Notes: generated by a model not told the origin, from the sequence alone. Numbered from the stretch's first letter, positions 6,304-14,178 are shown. The stretch: 14,178 nucleotides of DNA from Paracoccaceae bacterium (GCA_003535335.1 DOHJ01000216.1:1432-15609), one strand, 5' to 3'. Translations and numbers: made by a program.

Positions 6304-6828
6304 ATGGCACCTAGTTCATACCAGGCCCCGATGCGCGGGGATGCCAAGGCAAAATCCGGCGCGGGCCAATCCCATAAAACCGATATTGCAGCTGATCCGG
6401 CCACTGTGCGAAAACTGATTGGCCAAAAAGGCAATGAGGTCGCCACCATCAGCCCACAAGATACCATTGGCCATGCGGTCAAGGTTTTAAGCGAAAAAAA
6501 GATTGGCTCATTAGTGGTTACCGATGCGCAGGGCGCGATCAAAGGCATACTGTCCGAGCATAATATCGTGCGAAAACTGGCTGAAACGCCGGGCCAGACC
6601 CTGCCGCAAAAAGTCGAGGAAAATATGAGCACAAAGGTTCAGGTTTGCTCGCTGGATGATACATTGGTTGCTGTTCTGAATTCCATGTCCCAAGGCCGGT
6701 TCCGCCATATGCCAGTAGTTGAGGATGGCAAGCTTTGCGGTTTGCTCTCGATTGGGGATCTGGTGAATTTTCGGCTGCAAGAGCTGGAATATGAATCGCT
6801 AAAGCTAAAACAGATTATCGTCGGCTAA
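6304..6828 (+). CDS. Two-CBS-domain protein
   Basis: This 174-residue soluble protein consists essentially of a tandem CBS pair (Bateman module). CBS1 spans about residues 44-97 (VATISPQDTIGHAVKVLSEK to GILSEHNIVRKLAE). CBS2 spans about 106-163 (MSTKVQVCSLDDTLVAVLNS to GLLSIGDLVNFRLQE). Such modules bind adenine nucleotides or S-adenosyl compounds and act as sensors. No catalytic or channel domain is attached, so its target is unknown. The first 30 residues are polar, basic and probably disordered, an extension I do not expect in the compact stand-alone CBS proteins of roseobacters. The start is well supported by AAAGGAG at 6290-6296, seven bases before the ATG. It is a single-gene unit ending at a strong terminator. 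Confidence 0.88.
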   Translation: MAPSSYQAPMRGDAKAKSGAGQSHKTDIAADPATVRKLIGQKGNEVATISPQDTIGHAVKVLSEKKIGSLVVTDAQGAIKGILSEHNIVRKLAETPGQTLPQKVEENMSTKVQVCSLDDTLVAVLNSMSQGRFRHMPVVEDGKLCGLLSIGDLVNFRLQELEYESLKLKQIIVG

Positions 6829-6875
6829 GCGATTTGCAGGCCGTTGTTTGTTTGTGAAAATATCTGGTCCAATAG

Positions 6876-6905
6876 AAAAGGGCGGGAAAAACACCCGCCC
6901 CTTTT
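6876..6905. terminator. Bidirectional intrinsic terminator between the CBS gene and nqrF
   Basis: A seven-base GC stem GGGCGGG/CCCGCCC (6880-6886 with 6894-6900) has loop AAAAACA and is flanked by AAAA on the left and TTTT on the right after one extra C. The A-run and T-run give a usable U-tract on either strand. The site sits between convergent genes: 47 bases past the CBS-gene stop and 17 bases past the nqrF stop. Confidence 0.85.
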
Positions 6906-6922
6906 AATTCTTGAAACCTGGT

Positions 6923-8140
6923 TTAGCCAAAATCATCCAGCATAATGTCTTCGCGATCCACACCCATATCCAAAAGCATGTTAATCACGGATTCGTTCAT
7001 GATGGGTGGGCCACACATGTAGTACTCGCAATCTTCAGGTGCAGGGTGATCTTTTAGGAAATTATCATACAGCACGTTATGGATAAAGCCTGTAAAACCA
7101 GTCCATTTATCCTCGGGCATCGCATCAGAAAGCGCAACATGCCATTCAAAATTCGGATTCTCCGCTGCCAGTGTATCAAAATCTTCCTCAAAGAAAATCT
7201 CGCGTTTTGAGCGGGCACCGTACCAGAAACTAATCTTGCGTTTTGATTGAAGCCGCTTGAGCTGATCAAAAATGTGGCTCCGCATTGGCGCCATACCGGC
7301 ACCACCGCCGATAAAGACCATTTCTTTTTCAGTATCACGGGCAAAAAACTCACCGTAAGGGCCGGAAATCGTAACCTTGTCACCCGGTTTCAGGTTGAAG
7401 ATGTATGATGACATGATGCCCGGCGGCAGATCATCCCGACCCGGTGGCGGGGTTGCAATGCGGACATTCAGCATGATCATACCACGTTCTTCAGGGTAGT
7501 TGGCCATTGAATAGGCCCGCTCGACCGGCTCGGTAACGATTGATTCATATTTCCAGAGATCAAACTTGTCCCAATCTTCCCGATATTCTTCTTCAATATC
7601 AAACTCTTTGTAGCTAAGTTTGTGAGGTGGGCATTCAATCTGGATATAACCACCGGCGCGGAAATTTACATCCTCGCCTTCGGGCAAATCAATGATAAAT
7701 TCTTTAATAAAGGTGGCCACGTTCCGGTTGGAACGCACGGTGCATTCCCATTTCTTAACGCCGAAGACTTCTTCGGGAACCACAATATCCATGTCCTGCT
7801 TGACCGCCACCTGACATGACAGACGCCGACCGGCAGCCGCCTCGCGTTTGGTGATGTGGCCCTCCTCGGTTGGCAGGATTGAACCACCGCCCGAATGCAC
7901 ATCAACCGTACATTGCGCACAGGTACCACCGCCGCCACAGGCCGAGGGGATAAACAGTTTATGCTCGGCCAAAGTTTGCAGCAGCTTGCCGCCGGCCGAG
8001 ACCGAAATCGTTTTTTCACCGTTGATGGTGATTTTAACATCGCCGGTCGAAACCAGTTTCGAGCGCAAGGCAAGGATCATAACAACCAGCGCCAGCACGA
8101 TCAGTGTAAAAAGAAGAACGCCTAATCCAAATGTATCCAT
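6923..8140 (-). CDS. nqrF: Na+-translocating NADH:quinone reductase subunit F
   Basis: NqrF (405 residues) is the NADH-oxidising entry subunit of Na+-NQR. It has one N-terminal membrane anchor (about 4-26). A ferredoxin-like domain follows with 2Fe-2S ligands Cys68, Cys74, Cys77 and Cys109 ([15 protein letters not shown]). The FAD/NADH reductase module carries RAYSMANY (208-215, flavin) and [14 protein letters not shown] (276-289, NADH). The C-terminal [13 protein letters not shown] and LDDFG complete the family pattern. Electrons pass from NADH to FAD and then to the 2Fe-2S cluster, toward NqrD/E and NqrC. Its length is normal and all ligands are present. It starts 12 bases after nqrE with AAGGGGA as ribosome binding site and is the last gene of the operon, followed by a terminator. 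Confidence 0.97.
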   Translation of the reverse strand: MDTFGLGVLLFTLIVLALVVMILALRSKLVSTGDVKITINGEKTISVSAGGKLLQTLAEHKLFIPSACGGGGTCAQCTVDVHSGGGSILPTEEGHITKREAAAGRRLSCQVAVKQDMDIVVPEEVFGVKKWECTVRSNRNVATFIKEFIIDLPEGEDVNFRAGGYIQIECPPHKLSYKEFDIEEEYREDWDKFDLWKYESIVTEPVERAYSMANYPEERGMIMLNVRIATPPPGRDDLPPGIMSSYIFNLKPGDKVTISGPYGEFFARDTEKEMVFIGGGAGMAPMRSHIFDQLKRLQSKRKISFWYGARSKREIFFEEDFDTLAAENPNFEWHVALSDAMPEDKWTGFTGFIHNVLYDNFLKDHPAPEDCEYYMCGPPIMNESVINMLLDMGVDREDIMLDDFG

Positions 8141-8152
8141 TTCAGTTCCCCT

Positions 8153-8761
8153 TTACAGCCGCACGCCGCTAAACGACATGAATGCCATCGCCATCAAACC
8201 TGTCGTGATGAAAGTAATGCCCAAACCTTGTAAGCCTTCCGGAATGTCGGAATATCTCAGCTTCTCACGCAAGCCCGCCAAGGCTGCGATGGCCAAAGCC
8301 CAGCCAAAACCCGACGAAATGCCGTAAGTAACAGATTCGGCAAAATTATAATCGCGCTCCACCATAAACAGCGAGCCACCCAAAATGGCGCAGTTCACGG
8401 TAATCAACGGCAGGAAAACCCCCAGCGCGTTGTAAAGCGGCGGAAAATATTTATCCAGAACCATCTCCAGGACCTGCACCATGGCCGCGATCACCCCGAT
8501 ATACGAGATCAGACCAAGAAAGGTTAGATCAACTTCGGGAAACCCCGCCCAAGCCAAGGCACCGGGTGCCAGAAGATAGGTCAAAATCAAATTATTTGCC
8601 GGTACAGTAATCGTCTGCACAACCATCACAGAAATACCAAGCCCGATAGCGGTGCCAACTTTTTTGGAGACCGCCAGAAACGTACACATGCCCAAGAAGA
8701 ACGAGAGCGCCATGTTCTCGACGAATATTGCCTTTACGGCCAGGGAAAGATGCTCTTCCAT
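8153..8761 (-). CDS. nqrE: Na+-translocating NADH:quinone reductase subunit E
   Basis: NqrE (202 residues) is a six-helix integral membrane subunit of Na+-NQR, homologous to NqrD and inserted in inverted topology. [20 protein letters not shown] and NPANNL-like [19 protein letters not shown] are family hallmarks. Cys26 (LGMCTF) and Cys124 (ITVNCAIL) correspond to the conserved cysteines that, with those of NqrD, hold the iron centre inside the membrane. C-terminal [19 protein letters not shown] is also typical. The ATG overlaps the nqrD stop by one base (TAATG). A GAGGAG ribosome binding site lies five bases upstream. No anomalies are seen. Confidence 0.97.
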   Translation of the reverse strand: MEEHLSLAVKAIFVENMALSFFLGMCTFLAVSKKVGTAIGLGISVMVVQTITVPANNLILTYLLAPGALAWAGFPEVDLTFLGLISYIGVIAAMVQVLEMVLDKYFPPLYNALGVFLPLITVNCAILGGSLFMVERDYNFAESVTYGISSGFGWALAIAALAGLREKLRYSDIPEGLQGLGITFITTGLMAMAFMSFSGVRL

Positions 8762-9414
8762 TAGTGCTCCTCGACGCTTTGAATTTTAAATTCGCGTTCT
8801 TCGACCTGTTCCGGTTTCCAAGTACGGAAAGCCCAGATCAAAAGGCCAATTACGAAAAAGGCGGATGGCGGCAACAGCAACAGACCGTTTGGCACGTACC
8901 AGCCGCCGTTGTTAACGGTTTCCAGTATTGTAATACCAAACAGGCTGCCCGAGCCGAACAATTCGCGCACGAAGCCCACCAGCAACAGGATCAGGCCATA
9001 ACCCAGCCCGTTACCAATCCCGTCAACGAAAGAAGCAAGCGGCGGATTTTGCATGGCAAAGGCCTCGGCCCGGCCCATCACAATACAGTTTGTGATAATC
9101 AGGCCGACAAAAACCGAAAGCGTTTTCGAAATTTCAAAGGCATAGGCCTTTAGCACCTGATCCACCACAATAACCAGTGAAGCGATGATAACCATCTGCA
9201 CAATAATCCGGATCGAGCCCGGGATATGATTGCGCAGGATCGAGATGAACATCGAAGAAAACGCCGTTACGACCGTCACCGCCAACGTCATCACAACAGC
9301 CACATTCAGCGAGGAAGTCACAGCCAGCGCCGAACAAACCCCCAGAACCTGCAGCGTAATCGGGTTATTGTCGACCAGCGGATCTACCAACATTTTTTTG
9401 TAGGTCTGTGACAT
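8761..9414 (-). CDS. nqrD: Na+-translocating NADH:quinone reductase subunit D
   Basis: NqrD (217 residues) is the second six-helix membrane subunit, paired with NqrE. The cytoplasmic start [20 protein letters not shown] is followed by helices carrying Cys27 (LGVCSAL) and Cys110 ([15 protein letters not shown]), the expected ligands of the intramembrane Fe centre shared with Nqr[13 protein letters not shown] (about 128-139) and [10 protein letters not shown] are further family motifs. The C-terminus has a charged tail of about 20 residues ([13 protein letters not shown]). Both ends overlap the neighbours by one base (TAATG), and an AGGAG ribosome binding site precedes the ATG by seven bases. 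Confidence 0.97.
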   Translation of the reverse strand: MSQTYKKMLVDPLVDNNPITLQVLGVCSALAVTSSLNVAVVMTLAVTVVTAFSSMFISILRNHIPGSIRIIVQMVIIASLVIVVDQVLKAYAFEISKTLSVFVGLIITNCIVMGRAEAFAMQNPPLASFVDGIGNGLGYGLILLLVGFVRELFGSGSLFGITILETVNNGGWYVPNGLLLLPPSAFFVIGLLIWAFRTWKPEQVEEREFKIQSVEEH

Positions 9415-10223
9415 TAAAATTCTCCTGCTTTGAGTTTTTTCAGGAACGGCGCAAAACCAGCCTCACCCATCCAGAAGCGCACCAGATTATGCACACCGGC
9501 CGTGGTCAGCGTAGATCCAGACAGACCATCGATATGAAAATCCGCCCCCGCTGTCGGTGCCGTGCGTGCAACAGTAATTTGCAATGCTCCAGCTTCATCG
9601 GTCAGTTTTTTGTCACGCCACAACGCTTTCCAGCGCGGATTATCAACCTCGGCGCCCAACCCCGGGGTTTCGCCGTGGCTGTAAAATTGCAGCCCGAAAA
9701 TATCATTGCCGTTTTCCTCGACCGCGATAAATCCGTAAAGTGTTGACCAAAGACCATAACCATAGATTGGCAAAATCACCTTATCAACTTTACCCGCCGC
9801 ATCGCGCAACAGATAAACTGTGACAAACCGCGACTGTGTGCCGATTGAGGCCGGATCATCAACCAGAACGGTGGACAGCTCTGGATCATCCGATGCAGCC
9901 TTGTCATCAAAAGTGCTGGCGTCAAACTTATCGGTGAATTCACCGGTCGCCAGCTCCAGAACCTGTGGTTCAAAGGATTTCATGAAGGTTTCTGTAATAT
10001 CGATACCCGGCTCGTACAGCCCGGCGACCTGCAGGATGTTGACCTGTTTATCGCGTAGTTTGTTGGCTTCTTGAATCGGGCGCAGCGCCACGGCGGTGGC
10101 CGACACAATCATCGAGGCCACAAGGCACAATGAAACAGCAACGAATATCGTCTTGGAAACCGAATCCGGCGGCTGGGCCAGAAAACGGGCAATCGGGCCT
10201 TGCTTGGAAACTTGCTCAGACAT
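9414..10223 (-). CDS. nqrC: Na+-translocating NADH:quinone reductase subunit C
   Basis: NqrC (269 residues) carries a covalently bound FMN and relays electrons toward NqrB. One N-terminal membrane helix (about 24-47) is followed by a large periplasmic FMN-binding domain. [14 protein letters not shown] and [14 protein letters not shown] are typical of the domain. The flavinylation site is DGLSGST near the C-terminus, with Thr238 the expected acceptor for ApbE-attached FMN. A longer in-frame start at 10271 is unlikely. The ATG at 10223 has a strong GGAGGA site (10233-10238) nine bases upstream, and the protein then begins [10 protein letters not shown]. The start overlaps the nqrB stop by eight bases (ATGTCTGA), implying coupled translation. 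Confidence 0.96.
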   Translation of the reverse strand: MSEQVSKQGPIARFLAQPPDSVSKTIFVAVSLCLVASMIVSATAVALRPIQEANKLRDKQVNILQVAGLYEPGIDITETFMKSFEPQVLELATGEFTDKFDASTFDDKAASDDPELSTVLVDDPASIGTQSRFVTVYLLRDAAGKVDKVILPIYGYGLWSTLYGFIAVEENGNDIFGLQFYSHGETPGLGAEVDNPRWKALWRDKKLTDEAGALQITVARTAPTAGADFHIDGLSGSTLTTAGVHNLVRFWMGEAGFAPFLKKLKAGEF

Positions 10224-11415
10224 TGCGTTTTTTCCTCCGCTTGACGTTGGACTGGACCACAAAATAATCAATCAGCGGCGCGAAAACATTGGCAAACAGG
10301 ATCGCCAGCATCATACCTTCGGGGAAAGCCGGATTAATAACCCGGATCATCACCACCATGAAACCAATCAGCGCGCCATAAAAATAACGACCCATATTGG
10401 TGTGACTGGCCGAAACCGGTTCAGTCACCATAAAGGCCAGACCAAAGGCAAACCCGCCTGTTACAAAATGCCAGTACCAAGGCATGGCAAACATCGGGTT
10501 GGTGTCGGAACCGATAACATTCAGCAGCAGAGAAAAGCCGATCATGCCGCCCAAACAGCCAAGCACCAGACGCCAGTTGGCGATCTTGGTAATCAACAGG
10601 AAGGCCAGACCAATCATACAGGCCAAGGCCGAGGTTTCACCAAGCGAGCCTTGAATAGTGCCGATAAATGCATCCATCCACGTTATGCCATGGGTGGCCA
10701 GTTTTTCGTAACCTTCGGAGGCCGATATCGACAATGCGGTAGCGCCGGAAAATCCGTCAACCGGTGTCCAGATTGTATCTCCTGACATGTAAGACGGGTA
10801 AGCAAAATACAGAAATGCGCGCCCTGTTAAGGCCGGATTCAAGAAATTCTTGCCGGTTCCACCAAAGACTTCCTTGCCGATAACAACACCGAATGAAATC
10901 CCCAGCGCCACTTGCCATAACGGCACATCGGGCGGCAGGATCAACACGAACAACATCGAAGTCACAAGGAAACCCTCGTTGACCTCGTGACCGCGGACAA
11001 CCGAAAACAGCACCTCCCAGATGCCGCCAACGATCAGCGTGGTCAGGTATATCGGTATGAAATACAGCGCCCCGTGCATAATATTGGCAAAAATGCTGTT
11101 GGCATCAAAACCGACACCCAGAAATTCCATAATTGCCGCGCGCCAGCCTGATGGCCCAAGCGTGGCAATCGCAGAATTGACCTGCAAACCGGCATTATAC
11201 ATGCTGAACCAAATAGCGGGGATCGTTGCGATCACCACATAGGTCATAATCCGCTTCATATCCACATAAGAGCGGGCATGCGGAGCCATGGTTGTTACAG
11301 TCTTTGGCGTGTAAACCAGACTTTCAACCATCTCGAAAATCGGAAAATAGCGCTCGTATTTACCGCCTTTAACAAAATGCGGCTCTAATTTATCAAAAAA
11401 ATTGCGTAGACCCAA
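10216..11415 (-). CDS. nqrB: Na+-translocating NADH:quinone reductase subunit B
   Basis: NqrB (399 residues from the chosen start) is the largest membrane subunit of Na+-NQR, with about ten helices. It carries a covalent FMN and riboflavin and is implicated in Na+ transport and quinone reduction. The FMN attachment motif DGFSGAT places the acceptor at Thr226. HEVNEGFLVTSMLF and GGTGKNFLNPALTGRAFLYFAYP are strongly conserved blocks. The C-terminus PLIDYFVVQSN ends in a basic tail. The start is TTG at 11415, giving MGLRNFFDKLEPHF, which matches NqrB N-termini. An AAGGAGGG ribosome binding site lies nine bases upstream, four bases after the nqrA stop. The longer ATG frame (from 11508) would overlap nqrA by 31 codons with unrelated sequence and is rejected. 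Confidence 0.95.
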   Translation of the reverse strand: MGLRNFFDKLEPHFVKGGKYERYFPIFEMVESLVYTPKTVTTMAPHARSYVDMKRIMTYVVIATIPAIWFSMYNAGLQVNSAIATLGPSGWRAAIMEFLGVGFDANSIFANIMHGALYFIPIYLTTLIVGGIWEVLFSVVRGHEVNEGFLVTSMLFVLILPPDVPLWQVALGISFGVVIGKEVFGGTGKNFLNPALTGRAFLYFAYPSYMSGDTIWTPVDGFSGATALSISASEGYEKLATHGITWMDAFIGTIQGSLGETSALACMIGLAFLLITKIANWRLVLGCLGGMIGFSLLLNVIGSDTNPMFAMPWYWHFVTGGFAFGLAFMVTEPVSASHTNMGRYFYGALIGFMVVMIRVINPAFPEGMMLAILFANVFAPLIDYFVVQSNVKRRKKRNV

Positions 11416-11419
11416 GGGC

Positions 11420-12760
11420 TTAACCCTCCTTTTCGATCTTCGTAAGGCAATCGCGCAAGGCCATGCCATATTCATATTTAGCTGGGCAGGAAAACCCGAC
11501 AAGGCCAAGATCTTCCTCGTCCAGCTCCATCACACCCAGCGCCTGAGCCGCGTCAGTATCCATTACGATCAATGCACGCAGCAGCTGTGTCGGCAGATAA
11601 TCCTGCGGCATCAATTCCTCAAAAGTTCCGATCGGAACCATCGCACGACGACCACCATTCAGATTTGAGGTCAGCGCATACAGCTTTTTGGAAAACGCGG
11701 ATCCCAGCACCGGCTGCACAGCGTATTTTCTGGCCATAGGCCTGATCCAACCCATCAGGATTTTCTCGTGATCTTCCTTGATCGCGGTGATCTGGCGGGC
11801 ATAACGCCCCAGATAGCAACTCTCCCCCTCACCCGCACGGCCGCTCAGGATCGAACCTGAAATCAGACGCACAGGAACCGAATGATCAACATCCAAAATC
11901 GTCAGATCGCTCATCGCGGCACCCATGACAGTGCGCACCAGCTTTGGATCACTGCAAAGCGGCCCCGACAAGGCAATAATGCGCTCTGCATTCAGCTTGC
12001 CCGTCATCAACAAACGGCCGATTGCGATCACATCCTGATACCAGATGCTCCAGACCGGCACATCACCCACCGGAGGTTGCAAGAAATGGATGTGCGTGCC
12101 CGGCAACCCAGACGGGTGCGGTCCCGAAAATTCGGCAACTTCAACCCCGTCAAGATCACCACCCGGAATGCTGTCACCGGTTTTATGGCACAGATAGGTT
12201 TTACCCTCGGTCAGACGCGCGATAGCCTCCAGACCCTTGACGAATGCCTCACTAGCCTCGGCAATAATAACGCTCGGATCCGCCGTCAGCGGCTCGCTGT
12301 CCATGGCCGTGACAAATATCGCCGCAGGACGTGTATCGGACGCAGGCACCTTTGAATATGGCCGGGTTCGAAACGAGGTCCAAAGCCCGGCTGCGCAAAG
12401 ACGTTCAACCAGACCCTCTTGGGTCGACACATCGCCAACCGAGGAAAAATCAATCGGCTCGGCCGCATCTGGATCAATCTCGATTTCGACGCTGACCAAA
12501 GCCCGGCGATAGCCGCGGTTGATCGCCTTGACACGCCCACAAACAGGCGAGACCACGGCCACATCAGGCGTATCTTTATGAGCAAAAACGGGGGTGCCAG
12601 AGGCAACAACGTCACCTTCCTTTACGGCTAAACGTGGTTTTAACCCCACATAATCGGCCCCCAAAAGAGCAACAGTTCGGGCTACAGGCCCAGTTTGGAC
12701 TTTTTGTACCGGTGCACCAGTGACCGGCAGATCAAGACCTTTTTTCAATTTTATTGGCAC
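11420..12760 (-). CDS. nqrA: Na+-translocating NADH:quinone reductase subunit A
   Basis: NqrA (446 residues from the chosen start) is the peripheral cytoplasmic subunit of Na+-NQR, bearing no flavin or metal, and is associated with quinone binding. The N-terminus KLKKGLDLPVTGAPVQ, the block GLKPRLAVKEGDVVASGTPVF, and later GDLDGVEVAEFSGPHPSGLPGTHIHF and YQDVIAIGRLL are family signatures. LIVMDTDAAQALGVMELDEEDL lies near the C-terminus. The start is GTG at 12760. This gives MPIKLKKGLDLP and the usual family length, with an AAAGG site seven bases upstream. An in-frame ATG at 12856 would add 32 residues of unrelated, cysteine-rich sequence and is unlikely. It is the first gene of the nqrABCDEF operon. 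Confidence 0.96.
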   Translation of the reverse strand: MPIKLKKGLDLPVTGAPVQKVQTGPVARTVALLGADYVGLKPRLAVKEGDVVASGTPVFAHKDTPDVAVVSPVCGRVKAINRGYRRALVSVEIEIDPDAAEPIDFSSVGDVSTQEGLVERLCAAGLWTSFRTRPYSKVPASDTRPAAIFVTAMDSEPLTADPSVIIAEASEAFVKGLEAIARLTEGKTYLCHKTGDSIPGGDLDGVEVAEFSGPHPSGLPGTHIHFLQPPVGDVPVWSIWYQDVIAIGRLLMTGKLNAERIIALSGPLCSDPKLVRTVMGAAMSDLTILDVDHSVPVRLISGSILSGRAGEGESCYLGRYARQITAIKEDHEKILMGWIRPMARKYAVQPVLGSAFSKKLYALTSNLNGGRRAMVPIGTFEELMPQDYLPTQLLRALIVMDTDAAQALGVMELDEEDLGLVGFSCPAKYEYGMALRDCLTKIEKEG

Positions 12761-12957
12761 TACGCTACCTTTGTTTGAAGTGGCTGCAATGAAAACACAA
12801 CTTTTTGAATCAGTTCGCGGTGTCGTACAGCATAAACAGACAAATGACCACACCATTTATTACTGAAACCAGCATTAGAGCTTTACGAAAATTACCACAA
12901 TTGACATTTGCATGATTCTTCGACATGAGCCAGTCTTGATTCATAAAAGGAAAGATC
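12761..12957. promoter_or_regulatory. Divergent promoter region between nqrA and apbE
   Basis: This 197-base region drives the leftward nqr operon and the rightward apbE-nqrM unit. A perfect -35 hexamer TTGACA occurs at 12901-12906 toward apbE, but the hexamer 17 bases on (CATGAG, 12924-12929) is a weak -10. On the opposite strand TTGTGG (12900-12895), 17 bases before TAATGC, is a weak candidate for nqr. If both are used, the two -35 boxes abut back to back, so the units may be co-regulated. A small inverted repeat AAATG-N7-CATTT lies at 12842-12858. Ribosome binding sites AAAGG (nqrA) and AAAAGGAA (apbE, 12945-12952) sit at the ends. Confidence 0.4.
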
Positions 12958-13983
12958 ATGGCCCGCTATATTCTGGTTTGCTTTGCACTGATCCTTGCAG
13001 CCTGCAAGTCTGACCCCGTCACTTTGACCATAAGCGGCAAAACCATGGGGACGACCTATAATATCACCGCAATCGACAAGGGCGCCGAGCTGGATGCCAA
13101 GGCGGTAAAGACCGCGATCGAGGCAACATTAACTTTGGTTAACGGCCAAATGTCCAACTGGGATCCAAATTCGGAAATATCGGTTTTTAATGCTGCAAAA
13201 TCAACCGAGCCGGTGACAATATCGGCCGAACTGGCCAAGGTTATGGCTGCTGCAAATACAGTGCATAAACAAAGTCAGGGCCAGTTTGATGTCACGCTTG
13301 GACCGCTGATCGAGCTGTGGGGCTTTGGCGCGCGCACCCCCGAAAGCCCCGTTCCGGCAGATACGGACATCGAGGCGGCATTAAAGATCACCGGACAGCT
13401 GGATGTTTTGACATTAACAACCAACCCCGACACCATGGCCAAGACCTATCCCGACACCAGCGTTTATCTGGCCGCGATTGCCAAAGGTTACGGCGTTGAT
13501 CAGCTGGCAGCAACATTGCACGGGCTGGGCCTGACTGATTACATGGTCGAAATCGGTGGTGATCTGGTCACTGCAGGCAATAACCCGGACGGCGCGCCTT
13601 GGCGTATTGGTATCGAGCGGCCGGTTTCAGGCGCGCAAAAAGTTGAGGAAATTGTCAAAATTTCCGATCTTGGCATGGCAACATCCGGTGATTATCGCAA
13701 CTATTTCGAGGCCGAGGGAGTGCGTTACAGCCATGTCATCGATGCGGTTACCGGCCGGCCAATCAGCCACACAACCGCCTCGGTCACAGTTTTGGCCAAA
13801 GACGCAATGATGGCCGATGCATGGGCAACCGCCCTGCTGGCTTTGGGGGCTGAACGGGGTCTGAAAATTGCGGAAGATCTTGATCTTGCTGTATTCTTCA
13901 TTTTGCGCGATACTGGCTCAAATGATATTGCCTTCACCACGACTGCAAGCTCGCAGTTTAAAAAACTGCAAGTCAGCCCTTAG
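12958..13983 (+). CDS. apbE: FAD:protein FMN transferase, lipoprotein
   Basis: ApbE (341 residues) transfers FMN from FAD onto threonine side chains of target proteins in the periplasm, with Mg2+ as cofactor. A lipoprotein signal peptide ends in the lipobox LAAC (Cys16). Family blocks follow in order: GKTMGTTYNI (27-36), GQMSNWDPNSEISVFN (63-78), LGPLIELWGFG (114-124), IAKGYGVDQLA (174-184), EIGGDLVTAG (198-207), ATSGDYRNYF (241-250), SHVIDAVTGRPI (258-269) and KDAMMADAWATALLALG (281-297). The last contains the metal-binding Asp region. Its natural substrates here are NqrB Thr226 and NqrC Thr238, encoded by the divergent operon. The start is supported by AAAAGGAA just upstream and by the signal peptide. 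Confidence 0.96.
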   Translation: MARYILVCFALILAACKSDPVTLTISGKTMGTTYNITAIDKGAELDAKAVKTAIEATLTLVNGQMSNWDPNSEISVFNAAKSTEPVTISAELAKVMAAANTVHKQSQGQFDVTLGPLIELWGFGARTPESPVPADTDIEAALKITGQLDVLTLTTNPDTMAKTYPDTSVYLAAIAKGYGVDQLAATLHGLGLTDYMVEIGGDLVTAGNNPDGAPWRIGIERPVSGAQKVEEIVKISDLGMATSGDYRNYFEAEGVRYSHVIDAVTGRPISHTTASVTVLAKDAMMADAWATALLALGAERGLKIAEDLDLAVFFILRDTGSNDIAFTTTASSQFKKLQVSP

Positions 13984-13995
13984 AAAGGACACCCG

Positions 13996-14178
13996 ATGTC
14001 TACATTTATATTTGCGTTCGGTTTACTAGGCCTTGTCATGCTGGGCATGTCTCTCGGGGTGATTTTCATGGGCAAAACCATCAAGGGCAGTTGTGGCGGA
14101 CTGAATGCCATTTCGGGTGCGGATAAATGCATGGTTTGCAACAAAGAAATCGACCCCAACAGCCCCTTGATCGAGCGC
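13996..14178 (+). CDS. nqrM: Na+-NQR maturation protein NqrM (3' end beyond window)
   Basis: Sixty-one codons are visible before the window ends. One N-terminal membrane helix (about 3-25, STFIFAFGLLGLVMLGMSLG) is followed by KGSCGGLN (Cys33), then DKCMVCNKEI (Cys45, Cys48). This is the DUF539 / NqrM pattern. NqrM is needed for assembly of Na+-NQR, apparently delivering iron to the Cys4 centre formed by NqrD and NqrE. A further family cysteine could lie beyond the window. It begins 12 bases after the apbE stop with an AAAGGA ribosome binding site (13984-13989), so apbE and nqrM form one maturation operon. The family is usually short, so only a few residues are probably missing. Confidence 0.93.
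   Translation, partial: MSTFIFAFGLLGLVMLGMSLGVIFMGKTIKGSCGGLNAISGADKCMVCNKEIDPNSPLIER

Noticed and set aside
10224..10271. ATG upstream of the chosen nqrC start
   Set aside because: It adds 16 residues with no family match and would deepen the overlap with nqrB. The ATG at 10223 has a strong, well-spaced ribosome binding site.
10096..10785. Plus-strand open frame of 229 codons opposite nqrC and nqrB
   Set aside because: It is antisense to conserved membrane-protein genes, rich in His, Gln and Asn as shadows of hydrophobic frames are, and has no domain.
6923..12760. The operon as an Rnf complex rather than Na+-NQR
   Set aside because: Rnf shares homologues of NqrB-E but has RnfB and RnfC. 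Here NqrA and an NqrF with ferredoxin and FAD/NADH domains are present, and apbE-nqrM adjoins, which identifies Na+-NQR.

Overview
The window looks like chromosomal DNA from an alphaproteobacterium, most likely a marine Rhodobacterales (roseobacter-type) species. The clues are the style of the CcmI, RuvX and DUF1289 proteins, a heterotetrameric sarcosine oxidase beta subunit (SoxB), a complete sodium-pumping NADH:quinone reductase, and base composition that by eye is near half G+C. The lineage call is inference from recognisable protein families, not from a marker gene. No tRNA, rRNA, insertion sequence, phage gene or CRISPR array is visible.

Layout. At the left edge is the 5' end of soxB, read leftward. 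A 221-base gap containing a perfect 15-base palindrome separates it from a rightward, overlapping cluster: ccmI (cytochrome c maturation), ruvX (Holliday-junction resolvase-like) and a small four-cysteine DUF1289 protein. These converge on a leftward pair, dusA (tRNA dihydrouridine synthase A) followed by a TauE/SafE-type membrane exporter. The convergent gap is filled by an elaborate inverted-repeat element with one outer stem enclosing several hairpins (2371-2489). Then come rightward genes for a tungstate-type ABC permease (tupB-like) and its ATPase (tupC-like). The permease frame is interrupted by an in-frame TGA that removes its last membrane helix, and no substrate-binding protein gene lies alongside. 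A 60-residue membrane protein (leftward, TTG start) and a two-CBS-domain protein (rightward) follow, closed by a clear bidirectional terminator.

The right half is one functional module. nqrA-nqrB-nqrC-nqrD-nqrE-nqrF runs leftward as a compact operon (12760 to 6923) with 1-8 base overlaps or short gaps. Divergent from it, across a 197-base intergenic region, are apbE and the start of nqrM (cut by the window end). NqrA-F form the Na+-NQR membrane complex, which oxidises NADH, reduces quinone and exports Na+. ApbE attaches FMN covalently to threonines in NqrB and NqrC, and NqrM is the maturation factor for the NqrD/NqrE iron centre. Structural and maturation genes are therefore complete here apart from the truncated end of nqrM, but split into two divergent transcription units.

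The window is mostly well-understood housekeeping and energy metabolism. The points that merit a second look are the tupB in-frame stop, the branched inverted-repeat element and the divergent nqr / apbE-nqrM arrangement. I do not see an undescribed multi-gene system.
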